From NCBI RefSeq assembly GCF_024586455.1, contig NC_065921.1, positions 44,972,574 through 45,036,573 on the forward strand: a stretch of DNA of 64,000 nucleotides, given 5' to 3'. The notes under the pieces were generated by a model. The model was not told the origin of the DNA and searched no databases. It was given only the letters and a program-made list of their open reading frames with translations. The position numbers were made by a program, and so were the translations under genes. This DNA comes from Bactrocera neohumeralis. Its lineage: Eukaryota; Arthropoda; Insecta; Diptera; Tephritidae. Shown piece after piece: positions 1-11,035 of the stretch (positions within the stretch are counted from its first letter, which is position 1; the number at the start of each line of letters is the position of its first letter).

Positions 1-537
1 TCGTGCTCATTTTTGGCCGCGCTCTCATACTCATACTCATATATACATATGTATGTGTATATAATATAAAGAGCGGCCAACAAGGTGGAGAAAGCTTTTT
101 GCTGCCACGAGTAACGACGACAGCAGCAATGGAGACAACTTTGGTTGCCTTGCAAATCGATGAGTGTACAAACAAGAAATTATATACATATGTACACACA
201 CACACGTTTATATACAATGACAAATATACATTATATATATAAGCAGTCTTCTATATATATATATGTGTATCTAAAATCTACATATGTATATGTATATGCA
301 TGTGTATATATCATATTGTACCCATAAACAAGTTGAGCAAGTTTGTCGTTGACACACATTTTCTACTGTTGCCTGTTCGCTGCTATTTTGTTGCTCGTGC
401 CACTGCTTTCGCCGTCGTTGTTGCCGACGCCACATAACCGCTACGTTGTAGCATGAAAAGTTGTTGGCTGCAAAGCGTTATGGAGCAGTGGGGCACTTGG
501 GCCATGTTGGTGCTATGCGAGTGTATGCATTCTTTAG

Positions 538-700
538 TTTTACATACATATTTATCTACATACATATTTATATACATACATATATGTATATATACATACA
601 TATATGTATATATACATAAATATATGTATATATACATATATACATACATTTTATCTCTAAGTATGTTTGTATCTACATACATACATACATATATGGGTAC
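538..700. repeat. Palindromic TATACATACATATG microsatellite
   Basis: A dense run of alternating ATACATAC and GTATGTAT units forms interleaved palindromes over about 160 bases. Similar shorter clusters recur through the window, for example at 1046-1110, 1197-1228, 3505-3560, 3766-3845, 18880-18930, 27790-27880, 33080-33125, 43850-43880, 48980-49015 and 54160-54200. The long open frames reading YMYIYTYI in both strands here are translations of the repeat and not genes. The rest of 1-1261 is AT-rich non-coding DNA. Confidence 0.9.
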
Positions 701-2114
701 ATGTGAGACTGGTTTGGTTTGCTACAACTTTTTCTTGCCTGACTGCTGTGCTGTGCTTTGGCATTCGCAGCACACTGTGTGTTAGCTTTTGGTGCGTTCA
801 TTTCTGTTGGTGAAGGAAATTTCCACTACTCTCTATTCCAACGGTGTTGTCATCGCTGTTATTTTCTTTTATTTTTTCTGTTTATTGCTTTTCTGCTTGG
901 CAGTCAATACGGAAATTACAATATGTTTTCGCTCGGGAAAAAATGTATACAACGAAATTGTTGGCGAATAACATTTTCGCGGCGAAGGAAATTGATTAAT
1001 TTGTTTTCGATTTTCAATTTAATTTTGAAGCATAGAAGTGCAGCAGCTGTATGTATGTACATACATACATGTATGCATACATACTTATCTATGTACATAT
1101 GTATGTAAATAACTTTGTTAATAATATCGGCAATTAAACGAGCAATTTTTGTTAGCTTTTAGGCGTTTTGCCTCAAAATTTCGAGATAAATATGTAAGTA
1201 TATACATATGTATGTATGTATGTATGTACGTTTTAGTATTTATCTGTGTATTTACTTATCGGGCACAATTCCGATTTCTTTGGCGCCGCGATTTGAAGGT
1301 ACCGTTAGAAAGAGGAAGTCCTCCTGATTAAAAAATATATGGGGTTATAGGTACCGCAAACGCTTAGTTTACGAGATATTCGACCTTAAAGTTCAAAAAT
1401 TCGCAAAAGTCGAACATTTCAAGAAGCTATTTCACCACGTTAAACCCACTTTATTCACATTTTTCTCTTCAAATTAATTAAATTACACTATAATCTTTTA
1501 AATAAATCCACATTTTACACTTTTAGCAGGTTTTTTATTTAAAAAATCTTTATTTTAAAAATTACATTTTACACTCGTTTGAACCTCATTTGTTTACCAA
1601 AAATTACGAAGAAATGGAGCGCTGCCATGTGATGACAAGGCAATTCGCTGAAATTCCTCTTTTTCGCAAAAATTCCTCCATTCATGCATATGGATATTTT
1701 CTTTTTTAAATTTATTAAGCAAATAAGTAATAATATATACATGTATTAGTAATATTATATAACAATATTATATATACATATGTATAAGTAATACTATATA
1801 ATAATGTTACGTAATAAAGTGTAAGGTTACAGTACAGTACGAAAACTCAAATTTTGTTGTGTAAAATATAACCACTTTATATCCAAAACTCATATTTTAA
1901 ATATAATAATATATATGTGTGTATATCGTCACCTAAAATACAAACCAATGTATCATAAAAAATAAATGGAAATCGCTGACAGAAATAATAATCAAAATTT
2001 ATCAATTTTATAACGAAAACTTAAATTTTGTTTGAATATGAGTGCATAATAACCAAAGAATATAACCACTTTCACCACTTTATAACAAAAAGTCAATTTA
2101 TTTTTTTTTTTTTT

Positions 2115-2340
2115 AACGCAGAAAGGAGTACTACGCGAAAGTACTTCAGTCACCCCGGGTATTCGCTCGGCCAGAGTTATTTTTTTAGAGCGCGGCCGAA
2201 GGCCACCAACGCAGAAAGGAGTACTACGCGATAGTACTTCAGTCACCCCGGGTATTCGCTCGGCCAGGGTTATTTTTTTAGAGCACGGCCGAAGGCCGCC
2301 AACGCAGAAAGGAGAACTACGCGTTATTACTTCAGTCACA
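2115..2340 (+). repeat. 93-bp tandem repeat inside FB1
   Basis: The motif AACGCAGAAAGGAG recurs at 2115, 2208 and 2301, giving an exact 93-base period and about 2.4 copies. Each unit contains a GC-rich CCCCGGGTATTCGCTCGGCC block and a GCGGCCGAAGGCC palindrome. The related element at 7129-8799 has about one copy (7630-7770, reverse strand), so copy number varies between FB1 copies. The open frame over this repeat on the minus strand is an artefact of its 93-base (31-codon) period. Confidence 0.9.
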
Positions 2341-2398
2341 TAAATTACGTATTACACATATACATATGTAGAAAGTATTTTTTTTATAGTTAATATAG

Positions 2399-2536
2399 AA
2401 AAAAGAATCACGCGATAAAACCAACAAAGAAAAATTGTTAAAAATCCCACATATTTACTGTTTAAGATGTGGCAAGGCTCGTTTTCCTCATAATTGTAAA
2501 CAATCTAACCTTTTCAACGATGAGTGTGCTAAGTGA
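2399..2536 (+). pseudogene. Zinc-knuckle-like gag fragment carried by FB1
   Basis: A 45-codon open stretch after an in-frame stop encodes a basic leader followed by YCLRCGKARFPHNC and a further Cys (NDECAK) before a TGA. The Cys/His pattern resembles the first half of the zinc knuckles in Ty3/gypsy-type Gag proteins, where a CxxCG motif is followed by a His/Cys pair and a second knuckle. The second knuckle is missing because the frame stops at its first Cys. The same frame, with the same stop, is present in reverse at about 7442-7580 inside the other FB1 copy, so it is a fixed part of the element. No start codon or upstream domain is visible, so function is doubtful. Confidence 0.45.
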
Positions 2537-2671
2537 TTTTTAAATTAATAAATTTAGGTAAAATAAAAGTGAAATGTAAGCTTATTTCAAACCTTAGAGT
2601 GTGTATTTAAATATACAAAGTAAAAAATGTGAAAAAATTTTGTGAAACATAGAGAAATAACATGAAGGTTG

Positions 2672-2960
2672 AAGGTGTATGTTCCTGTAAGAAGCTCTCC
2701 GTCAATCTTATCTTTATTTTACATTGAGCATGGTGAATTGGAAATATTCAGGCACAATCTCCTCCATTGTACAGCGTTTGAAAGACTGTGGTTGAAACAT
2801 CTCGACAATTTTATTTTCGGCGAACCAGGCGTTTCAACAAATTTGTGTTAGGCCCAAAGCGTTTAGTCGATTTTTAGGGGTCTAATAATTCAGTAAATGG
2901 AGTTTTTAGATACCTCAATGTATCGGTGTTCCTAGCTCTCCAAGTAAGATCGATCTCATA
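2672..2960 (+). pseudogene. Fragment of a Jockey/R1-like non-LTR retrotransposon (C-terminus)
   Basis: A short reading frame gives FRHNLLHCTAFERLWLKHL followed by NFIFGEPG, which resembles the Cys/His-containing segment after the RNase H domain of Jockey/R1-type elements. The frame breaks after about 60 codons. The sequence just upstream (GAAGCTCTCCGTCAATCTTAT) matches 46460-46485, where an RNase H relic of apparently the same family lies, so this copy probably has an internal deletion. It is a dead fragment. Confidence 0.5.
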
Positions 2961-2964
2961 ACCT

Positions 2965-5058
2965 AACCTATGCAATATGTATCTAAACTGGAGAGTAGCG
3001 AATAGAACAAGCAACTGGTATGAATCATCATAAACCATTTTAATGATACATATGTACATACTTGTATATTGACTTACTGACTTATGTAACTTTGAAACTA
3101 CTATTACACCTAGATTATTGGAAAAGAGAGTCACGATTATAAGTAGTATAATTAGGGGTTATTTCTCTTAAAATGTCTGTTAATTTTCAGTTTCTTTTGC
3201 CTGCTGCTCTGGTAATGCTATAAAATAACCAAAATATTTTAGATTTATTTATGTAGGTATATATTTTTTTTAAACTTAAAGCCACTATGTTCTAAACAGT
3301 TTGACAAATTTTACTCCTTGCATTTTTCAAAGTTTACATAGTTATTCTATTACTAGTAAAAAGAGTAAGAAATATTTAGTATATTATTTTCCAATACCTC
3401 CAATATACCAAATGTTCTGCTCCTCTTCTCAATGTTTCATTTACTTTGCCATATTTATTCGAAGAACTGAAATAAAAAGAGAGAAATTTATAATTAATAT
3501 TTTTATTACATACATACTTATGTATGTACATACATATGTACATACATATGTATATGTATAATATTAAAGAATATTTCTAACAAAAAATTGTTTAAATGTT
3601 GGAAAATAACTTTATACTACCAAGAAAAAAGTGGAAATTTCACAAAAGTGGCATTTTTTGCTCCTAATATTCTTCAGAGAACAGTCTAATTGTTTCTATA
3701 ACTAAAAAGTAAAAAACCATAATAATTTTACAGTTAGAGTTAAAGTTTTTAATTCGAAATCTCATGCATACATACATATTTACATATGTATGTATGTATG
3801 CAACTCCTCTCTTGCTAATCAGTTTTTATGTATGTATGTGTACATATGTATATATTCTTCCAATTGCACTGCTATACGTGCCACAATAACATTTGATTAG
3901 ATTGCGAAAAATCATCTGATCCGTACACTCATTCCCAGTCTCATCTGGTTACAAAGTAGCACAGTGGGTTAAATACTCAATTGAAACACACGCCTATAAA
4001 CACACACACACATACTCATATTAAAAGCTTCGGAGAAGCAACGCTGGCAACAACTCAACAGCTTCAAAATGACATGCTACAAAATACGGTAAGTAGAGCA
4101 AGCAGAAGAATTACAACAATGCGGGAAAATACAATATCTATGCATGTACATACATACTTACATATACACTTGTATATTTGTATTGCATTATATGGGCGCA
4201 TAGATTACTATGTCGGTGATACATCCATGCGCAGTGTGTCACAATGCAACTACCAAAAGTGTTGTTGTTTTTGCGGCAAGTGCCTGCGAATATATTGCAG
4301 CTAAAAGTGGGCCATGCACAGGTTGTTTCAACATGGGAGAACGAACTGGTTGAATGAGCAACACTGGAAGTGGGACAAAATAGCGATGGTGAGTACTCTG
4401 TAGGAAAATTGAGGATAGTGATGTGGGTTTGTTGCTGAGGGATTGAATATACATTATGTACCTACAAAATTAGATCTTTGTGAAAAAATTACAGTTCAAA
4501 GTGGCTTAATATTTGTTATGAAGAATTGTTTGTCGAAAATCTAAGGAGGGCGCGGAGTATTTGACATCGATCGGTCCAACCCGTTTCGTAGAAATTTTCT
4601 TCTCTCTATTGCGCTATGGAAGGTTTTTTTTGAACATCACACTGGGACGATCTCTTAAAAATAAAATTATAAATAGGCTTCTATCTCCGCAACTATTTAC
4701 CGAATTTTCGAAGAAAAAAAATATGAAATGCACAAGTGGACTTAACTTCTTCAATAAAATTATATTAAACAATTAGTTAAAATTTCTTTTCAATAATATT
4801 TTTTTACAATATTCGCTGACTCAATCATTCCTTTAGGGCATCAATTTATGTATGCATATGTATTTGTTGAAATGCTTAAACGAACTCTGAATAAAGTTAT
4901 ACGTATGTATGTGTGTATGTAAGTATGCACGCCTAGAATGACTGCCACTTTATTGAGGCCAAACAAGGGAATAGAAAATGCAGCATCAGCATTGGCCGAA
5001 CAGAGAGTAAAGAGGACGACAGGATAAGAACTTGTTTTTACTTCTATTTATGCGTGCA
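2965..5058. other. Non-coding AT-rich DNA
   Basis: No supported gene is seen here. The interval holds AT-rich sequence, a (CA)n run near 4005-4016, and palindromic CATACATATG microsatellites at 3505-3560, 3766-3800 and 3827-3850. The open frames of 70-107 codons lack recognisable domains and follow low-complexity sequence. Confidence 0.6.
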
Positions 5059-5061
5059 TAA

Positions 5062-6037
5062 AAGTGGCCATACACGACGCACATGTGCGTTCGATCGGTA
5101 TGTGTGCGATTGCGGTTTACTCGTGTATGGGCTTGTGCGCATACCGATCCATGTTCGCGAAAATATTTGATTTTTTACGATCGGTGTGCACACATGTGTG
5201 TCGTGCATGGCGGACGAACAATGGCAAGTGTTAAGGCCTGCTTTAGAGGCTTCAAAATATCAATTTTTTGGGAGGGAAAAAAATAATTGATTCATGCAAA
5301 ATTTCTAGGCTTTATAGTTATATATTTGAACATCTTGGATACGAAATCTTTGATATTCTGCCTTTGGGAAGCAATTGCCCGATGCATCTCACATGTGCAT
5401 TTTTCGGACGGCGGGCAGGATGCAGGTCGCAATTTCTATCAAAACAAAGTATGCAAAGAGATTCATATTTTTTAATAATTTATCTTCTAGTTAAACTAAG
5501 AAAATTCCAAAAAAGTGTACAATTTTACAAATTTTTTAAAAATTAAAAAAAGTGGTTTTGACCAAAAAATTTTACTTCATGTTGTTTAAATATATCTGCT
5601 AAACGCTCGGTCGCTATTTCCCTTCTAGCTTCGATAATATTTCGAATTCCCATCTATAACTTTGGGGACATATTCTTAGATAATTTTTAAAGAGATTTAA
5701 GAAAAAAAAATTCGATTGTTTGAAGCTTCTAAAGCAGGCTCTCCCTTAAAGATTTCGTATCAGAATTTATTGATCTTATAAAAAATGAAGTGCTAATTTG
5801 GCAAACGAAAAGTGATAAATATAAAAATAAAATTGAGAGAAATAAAAGATGGAATAACTTATTAACGAAATACAAAAAAAATAGATAAACATTAGGAATA
5901 AATTCAAAGAAATGTTCCGCTTGCCTGTCGCACATGTTCACTGTTTGAAGAACAAACTCAAAATGGATTTGCATGTCGTGTATGGCGAAACGATTTCATA
6001 CAGATCGAACGCACATGTGTGTCGTGTATGGCCCCTT
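5062..6037. mobile_element. TIR element with TAA duplication (PIF/Harbinger-like MITE?)
   Basis: The two ends are inverted: GGCCATACACGACGCACATG near 5066 is matched in reverse by CATGTGTGTCGTGTATGGCC near 6015-6033. Trimming to AAGTGGCC on the left and GGCCCCTT on the right leaves TAA on both sides (5059-5061 and 6038-6040), as expected for a 3-bp target duplication. A second, internal inverted pair lies near 5235-5255 and 5722-5740 (CTGCTTTAGAGGCTTCAA against TTGAAGCTTCTAAAGCAG), so the element can fold back on itself. No transposase frame is present. The superfamily is inferred only from the TWA-type duplication. Confidence 0.7.
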
Positions 6038-7128
6038 TAAGCAATTTGTTTTGCTACCGAGCACAAGTTGCAACAAATATGAAACAAAAGCAGAAAACAA
6101 CAACAAAACCAATTATATAGCTGATGACTACAGCAAACAAGCAGCCAGTGAACATTTTTGCATCACTGTGTTGCTGATTTTTGTTGTTACCTTCTTGATT
6201 ATGTATGTAGATACATATGTACATATGTATATGCTTAAGGTAATCCAAACACACATATGGATATATTTTTTCTCAATGTACATATGTATGTACGTATATT
6301 ATATGCCAGTACACGTAACAATTCAATGCGTTATCTTATTTTTTATATGGTTAACTGGGTTATCGATGCAATTTGTTGCATATTTAAAGAAATAGTGAAC
6401 CACGACAACAGCAACCACCTTCAAAAAATATAAGTGTGCATAAATTATGTTGCTAACCACCTTTACAAGATTTGTTGTTTGCCGCTGCGACTTTAAAAGA
6501 CAGCATTGGTGGCAGAGGCGGGGTAAGTCGTTGTTATTGTTGCTGTATCTAAAAATTAGTGCTTGATATAGTAGAGACTGTCTTTGCAGCGCCGCTTGGA
6601 GTAGTGTGTAATAGCTGCGAAAGACAACGCTGTCAACGACCCGCCACCAACCAAAAATTAATTTAAGCCGCAGAAAAATTACATTTAATATCTGTTGTAC
6701 TCCTAATTACCCCTTCGACTAGTAGGACAGCAGCGCTGTCGTCTTTTTTGTCTCCTCCTTCATACTATGTACTTAAGTACATAGGTAACCTAGCAATTGA
6801 CATTTCATCCCAACAGTTATTCGCAGTTGTAACCGCGAGTGTCGTGAATTTAAGTTACATAAGTCGCTTAAAGTCGCGAAATTGTTGTTAAAATGTTTAA
6901 AATAATTAGTTTGAAATTAATTTATCAGTGTTATTATAGTAGTTCTAGTGAAATAATTGTGAAATTGAAGGAAATGAGTAATTTATGTGGTTGAAAGTGT
7001 GTTTTACAAAAATCGCTCTGAAAGTAGTAAGGGGAAGGACAAAAAGTAGCGAGTTGAAAGAATCTGCTACCAATTTGTACGGCGGTTAGCTCCATCGGAA
7101 TAAAGAGTGAATTTACGATAATTTCTTG

Positions 7129-8799
7129 GGCACGATTCCGATTACTTTGGCGGAGGGGTAAAAAAAACGAATTTCCGTATAAATGGGGTATCTACGGATA
7201 GGTAAGCTCCTCCAGAGGAGGAATATCCAAAAATAATGTAAAAATTACTAATATTTTTTAAAATATTCACGATTAAAAGTTCAAAAATTTGCACTAAGAA
7301 AACATAATATTTCTCCTATGTTTCACAAAATTTTTTCACATTTTTTACTTTGTATATTTAAATACACAATCTAAGCTTTGAAATAAGCTCACATTTCACA
7401 TTAATTTTTCAATTTTTAAGCTAAATTTTGTAATTTAAAAATCACTTAGCACACTCATCGTTGAAAAGGTCAGATTGTTTACAATTATGAGGAAAACGAG
7501 CCTTGCCACATCTTAAACAGTAAATATGTAGGATTTTTAACAATTTTTCTTTGTTTGTTTTATCGCGTGATTCTTTTTTCTATATTAAACATAAAAAAAT
7601 ACTTTCTACCTATGTATATGTGTAAAACGTAATTTATGTGACTGAAGTACTTTCACGTAGTACTCCTTTCTGCGTTGGCGGCCTTCGGCCGCGCACTAAA
7701 AAAATAACCCTGGCCGAGCGAATACCCGGGGTGACTGTAGTACTTTCGCGTAGTACTTCTTTCTGCGTTAAAAATAAAAAAACATATTAACTTTTTGCTG
7801 ACAGATATAATAACCAAAAAATATAACCACTTTATATCCGAAACTCATATTTTAAATATAATAATATATATATCGTCACCTAAAATACAAACCAATGTAT
7901 CATAAAAAATAAATGGAAATCGCTGAAAGATATAATAACCAAAATATATAACTACTTTATATCCAAAACTCAAATTTTGTTTCAATATGAGTGCATGATA
8001 ACCGAAAAATATAACCACTTTATATCCAATATTGAAACAAAATTTAAGTTTTCGTTATAAAATTGATACATTTTAGTTATTATATCTGTCAGCGATATCC
8101 ATTTATTTTTTACATTATATATATTATTATATTTAAAATATGAGTTTCGGATATAAAGTGGTTATATTTTTCGGTTATCATGCACTCATATTGAAACAAA
8201 ATTTGAGTTTTCGTACTGTACTGTACTGTACACCTTACACTTTATTACGTAATATTATTATATAATATTACTTATACAAATGTATATAATATTATTATAT
8301 AATATTACTAATACATGTATACAATATTACTTATTTGCTTAATAAATTTAAAAAAGAAAATATCCATATGCATGAATAGAGGAATTTTTGCGAAAAAGAG
8401 GAATTTCAGCGAATTGCCTTGTCATCACATGGCAGCGCTCCATTGCTTCGTAATTTTTGGTAAACAAATGAGTTTCAAAAGAGTGTAAAATGTAATTTTT
8501 GAAATAAAGATTTTTTATATAAAAAAACCTGCTAAAAGTGTAAAATGTGGATTTATTTAAAAGTTTATAGTGTAATTTAATTAATTTGAAGAGAAAATGT
8601 GAATAAAGTGTGTTTAACGTGGTGAAATAGCTTCTTGAAATGTTCGAATTTTGCGAATTTTTGAACTTTAAGGTCGAATATCTCCTAAACTAAGCGTTTG
8701 CGGTACCTATAACCTTACTTATATATTTTTTAATCAGGAGGACTTCCTCTTTCCAACGGTACCTTCAAATCGCGGCGCCAAAGAAATCGGAATTGTGCC
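7129..8799 (-). mobile_element. FB1 fold-back-like element, complete copy with 8-bp TSD
   Basis: The termini GGCACGATTCCGAT (7129) and ATCGGAATTGTGCC (ending 8799) are inverted repeats, and the 8-base sequence ATTTCTTG directly flanks both (7121-7128 and 8800-8807). The 1671-bp element contains, in reverse relative to the copy at 1262, the zinc-knuckle frame (7442-7580), one 93-bp unit (about 7630-7770) and the AACCACTTTATATCC subrepeats. The subrepeats form a second internal inverted repeat: 7817-7865 against about 8125-8175, and 7977-8029 against 8148-8202. No transposase is encoded. The two FB1 copies face each other and leave 1.4-kb inverted arms around 4.5 kb of sequence. Confidence 0.8.
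7442..7580 (-). pseudogene. Zinc-knuckle-like gag fragment in the second FB1 copy
   Basis: Read on the minus strand, this gives the same YCLRCGKARFPHNC sequence and terminal TGA as the frame at 2399-2536, with one visible substitution (Asp for Asn after CKQS). Retention of the frame and its stop in both copies shows that it predates their amplification. It is too short to be a working Gag. Confidence 0.45.
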
Positions 8800-8807
8800 A
8801 TTTCTTG

Positions 8808-9687
8808 ACTAAAATTCTTAACAATAATTTATTGTACAAATGCCGTATTACTTCTTTCAATACAATAAATAGTTTTAAATTCAAATTTGGTAGACATTTT
8901 GTAGTTCACAAAGGTTTGCATGAAAGTCAAATGTGGTCAGAGGACAATTTTTGCTACACTTAATTGGGCACACATATGTAGATATGTACATATCATACAG
9001 CATAACACCCAACAAGTCTTTCCACTCCCTTGTAGGATTTACCGTTGTTTATGACAGATTGAATCCATTCTCGCTTTTCTTCACTACAGTGTTTCCCGTG
9101 GCCCAATAAAAGGTGCAAAGTCATATTTTTTTGCTGTTTGCATTGAATAATAAATAAAAGATCAGGAACCTTACTTTTTGTTTGATAAAATTTAATTTTT
9201 TTTAGTAAAAATTATCTGTTTGCAATCAGCTCACCGTACACTACTATTCTATTGCTTGCCCATAAAAATAGATATCCCAATAAAATTGGGTCTAAAAAAG
9301 TAATGGTAAGTGTTTCACACTTATTGTTGTGTGTAACAGGACCGTTATACTTCAGAGAATATAACTAAAATAATAATCGACGGCAATATCATAAAAGAAA
9401 AAAAATTTAAAGCAAAACTCTCTTGGCCAATGGGCACTACTATTTCAATGCTCGCAACTGTACATACATATGTATGTGTATATACGCACATGTGTATATT
9501 TATATGTATTTATTTATACACAGTACATGTAATAAAACTTATGCTTCGTGAAGAATGTAATTATTCTTAAGTAGTATGTACAGATATGTAAATAGTTGAA
9601 TTTATGGAATGCATGTAAGGAAAGGGGGATTTTAAAGTGCGATATGCTTTTTTTACAAAGAAAAAATCCAAAGTTATAATAAGAAGT
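8808..9687. other. Non-coding DNA
   Basis: AT-rich sequence with a CATACATATGTATGTG microsatellite near 9463-9480. No coding potential or repeat homology is recognised. Confidence 0.5.
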
Positions 9688-9700
9688 GATGTGTCAAAAA

Positions 9701-11005
9701 CTACCCAACTACCGTGGGATTAGCCTCCTCAACATCGCATATAAGGTTCTATTGAGCGTATTGTGTGAAAGATTAAAGCCCACCGTCAACAAACTGATTG
9801 GACCTTATCAGTGTGGCTTTAGACCTGGAAAATCAACAACCGACCAGATATTCACCATGCGCCAAATCTTGGAAAAGACCCGTGAAAGGAGAATCGACAC
9901 ACACCACCTCTTCGTCGATTTCAAAGCTGCTTTCGACAGCACGAAAAGGAACTGCCTCTATGCCGCGATGTCTGAATTTGGTATCCCCGCAAAACTAATA
10001 CGGCTGTGTAAACTGACGCTGAGCAACACGAAGAGCTCCGTCAGAATCGGGAAGGACCTCTCCGAGCCGTTCGATACCAAACGAGGTTTCAGACAAGGCG
10101 ATTCCCTATCGTGTGACTTTTTCAACCTGCTTCTGGAGAAAATAGTTCGAGCTGCAGAACTTAGTAGAGAAGGTACCATCTTTTATAAGAGTGTACAGCT
10201 GCTGGCGTATGCTGATGATATTGATATCATCGGCCTTAACACCCGCGCCGTTAGTTCTGCTTTCTCCAGACTAGACAAGGAAGCAAAACAAATGGGTCTG
10301 GCAGTGAACGAGGGCAAGACGAAATATCTCCTGTCATCAAACAAACAGTCGTCGCACTCGCGACTTGGCACTCACGTCACTGTTGACAGTCATAACTTTG
10401 AAGTTGTAGATAATTTCGTCTATTTAGGAACCAGTATTAACACCACAAACAATGTCAGCCTGGAAATCCAACGCAGGATTGCTCTTGCCAACAGGTGCTA
10501 CTTCGGACTGAGTAGGCAATTGAAAAGTAAAGTCCTCTCTCGACGAACAAAAGCCAAACTCTATAAGTCGCTCATAATTCCCGTCCTGCTATATGGTGCA
10601 GAGGCTTGGACGATGTCAACAACTGATGAGTCGACGTTGCGAGTTTTCGAGAGAAAAGTTCTGCGAAAGATTTATGGTCCTTTGCGCGTTGGCCACGGCG
10701 AATATCGCATTCGATGGAACGATGAGCTGTACGAGATATACGACGACATTGACATAGTTCAGCGAATTAAAAGACAGCGGCTACGCTGGCTAGGTCATGT
10801 TGTCCGAATGGACGAAAACACTCCAGCTCTGAAAGTATTCGACGCTGTACCCGCCGGGGGAAGCAGAGGAAGAGGAAGACCTCCACTCCGTTGGAAGGAC
10901 CAAGTGGAGAAGGACCTGGCTACGCTTGGAATATCCAATTGGCGCCACGTAGCGAAAAGGAGAAACGACTGGCGCGCTGTTGTTAACTCGGCTATAATCG
11001 CGTAA
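9701..11005 (+). CDS. Partial reverse transcriptase of the RTE-like element
   Basis: This is the C-terminal part of the RTE-type polyprotein, which copies the element RNA into DNA at a nicked target. About 434 residues are open to a TAA stop. The reverse transcriptase blocks appear in order: GPYQCGFRPGKSTTDQ, FVDFKAAFDS (catalytic Asp of motif A), RGFRQGDSLS (motif B), LLAYADDIDIIG (the catalytic YADD box) and a thumb/C-terminal region ending GRGRPPLRWKDQ. The first five codons of the longest open frame (9686-9700) come from the target duplication, so no genuine start exists. The apurinic endonuclease domain expected upstream is missing. The frame is intact but should not function alone. Confidence 0.9.
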   Translation, partial: LPNYRGISLLNIAYKVLLSVLCERLKPTVNKLIGPYQCGFRPGKSTTDQIFTMRQILEKTRERRIDTHHLFVDFKAAFDSTKRNCLYAAMSEFGIPAKLIRLCKLTLSNTKSSVRIGKDLSEPFDTKRGFRQGDSLSCDFFNLLLEKIVRAAELSREGTIFYKSVQLLAYADDIDIIGLNTRAVSSAFSRLDKEAKQMGLAVNEGKTKYLLSSNKQSSHSRLGTHVTVDSHNFEVVDNFVYLGTSINTTNNVSLEIQRRIALANRCYFGLSRQLKSKVLSRRTKAKLYKSLIIPVLLYGAEAWTMSTTDESTLRVFERKVLRKIYGPLRVGHGEYRIRWNDELYEIYDDIDIVQRIKRQRLRWLGHVVRMDENTPALKVFDAVPAGGSRGRGRPPLRWKDQVEKDLATLGISNWRHVAKRRNDWRAVVNSAIIA

Positions 11006-11035
11006 GCGGTGTCTACGCCAATTAAGAAGAAGAAG
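9701..11035 (+). mobile_element. RTE-like non-LTR retrotransposon, 5'-truncated insertion
   Basis: The segment starts inside the reverse transcriptase domain (NYRGISLL) and ends in the family 3' terminus, GCGGTGTCTACGCCAATTAA followed by an (AAG)n tail. The 13-base sequence GATGTGTCAAAAA directly repeats at 9688-9700 and 11036-11048, a target-site duplication that defines the insertion. 5' truncation is typical of target-primed reverse transcription. The retained frame is uninterrupted, so the insertion is probably recent. Other pieces of the same family lie at 16.3, 25.7, 41.1, 46.9, 50.8, 53.5 and 55.6 kb. Confidence 0.92.

Larger units (their letters stand above)
1262..2665 (+). mobile_element. 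FB1 fold-back-like element, truncated left copy
   Basis: This segment begins with the terminal motif GGCACAATTCCGAT and matches, in inverted orientation, the complete element at 7129-8799. Shared landmarks in order are the GGTACCTTCAAATCGCGGCG-type block (read in reverse here at about 1280-1305), the CTTTATTC block, the ATATAACCACTTTATATCC subrepeats, the 93-bp tandem unit, and a zinc-knuckle reading frame. Homology stops near 2665 just after a GAAACATAGAGAAATA motif, so the distal terminus is missing and no target duplication can be defined. No transposase frame is present, so it is non-autonomous. The superfamily is unknown; the 8-bp duplication of the other copy would fit hAT or P-like elements. 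Confidence 0.75.

Noticed and set aside
383..785. Opposed long open frames rich in Tyr, Ile, Met and Val
   Set aside because: They are translations of TATACATACATATG microsatellites in both directions and have no domain, start context or codon structure of a gene.
1992..2339. 115-codon minus-strand frame with a repeated protein motif
   Set aside because: The 31-residue protein repeat is the 93-base tandem unit of FB1, which is divisible by three; it does not indicate a repeat protein.
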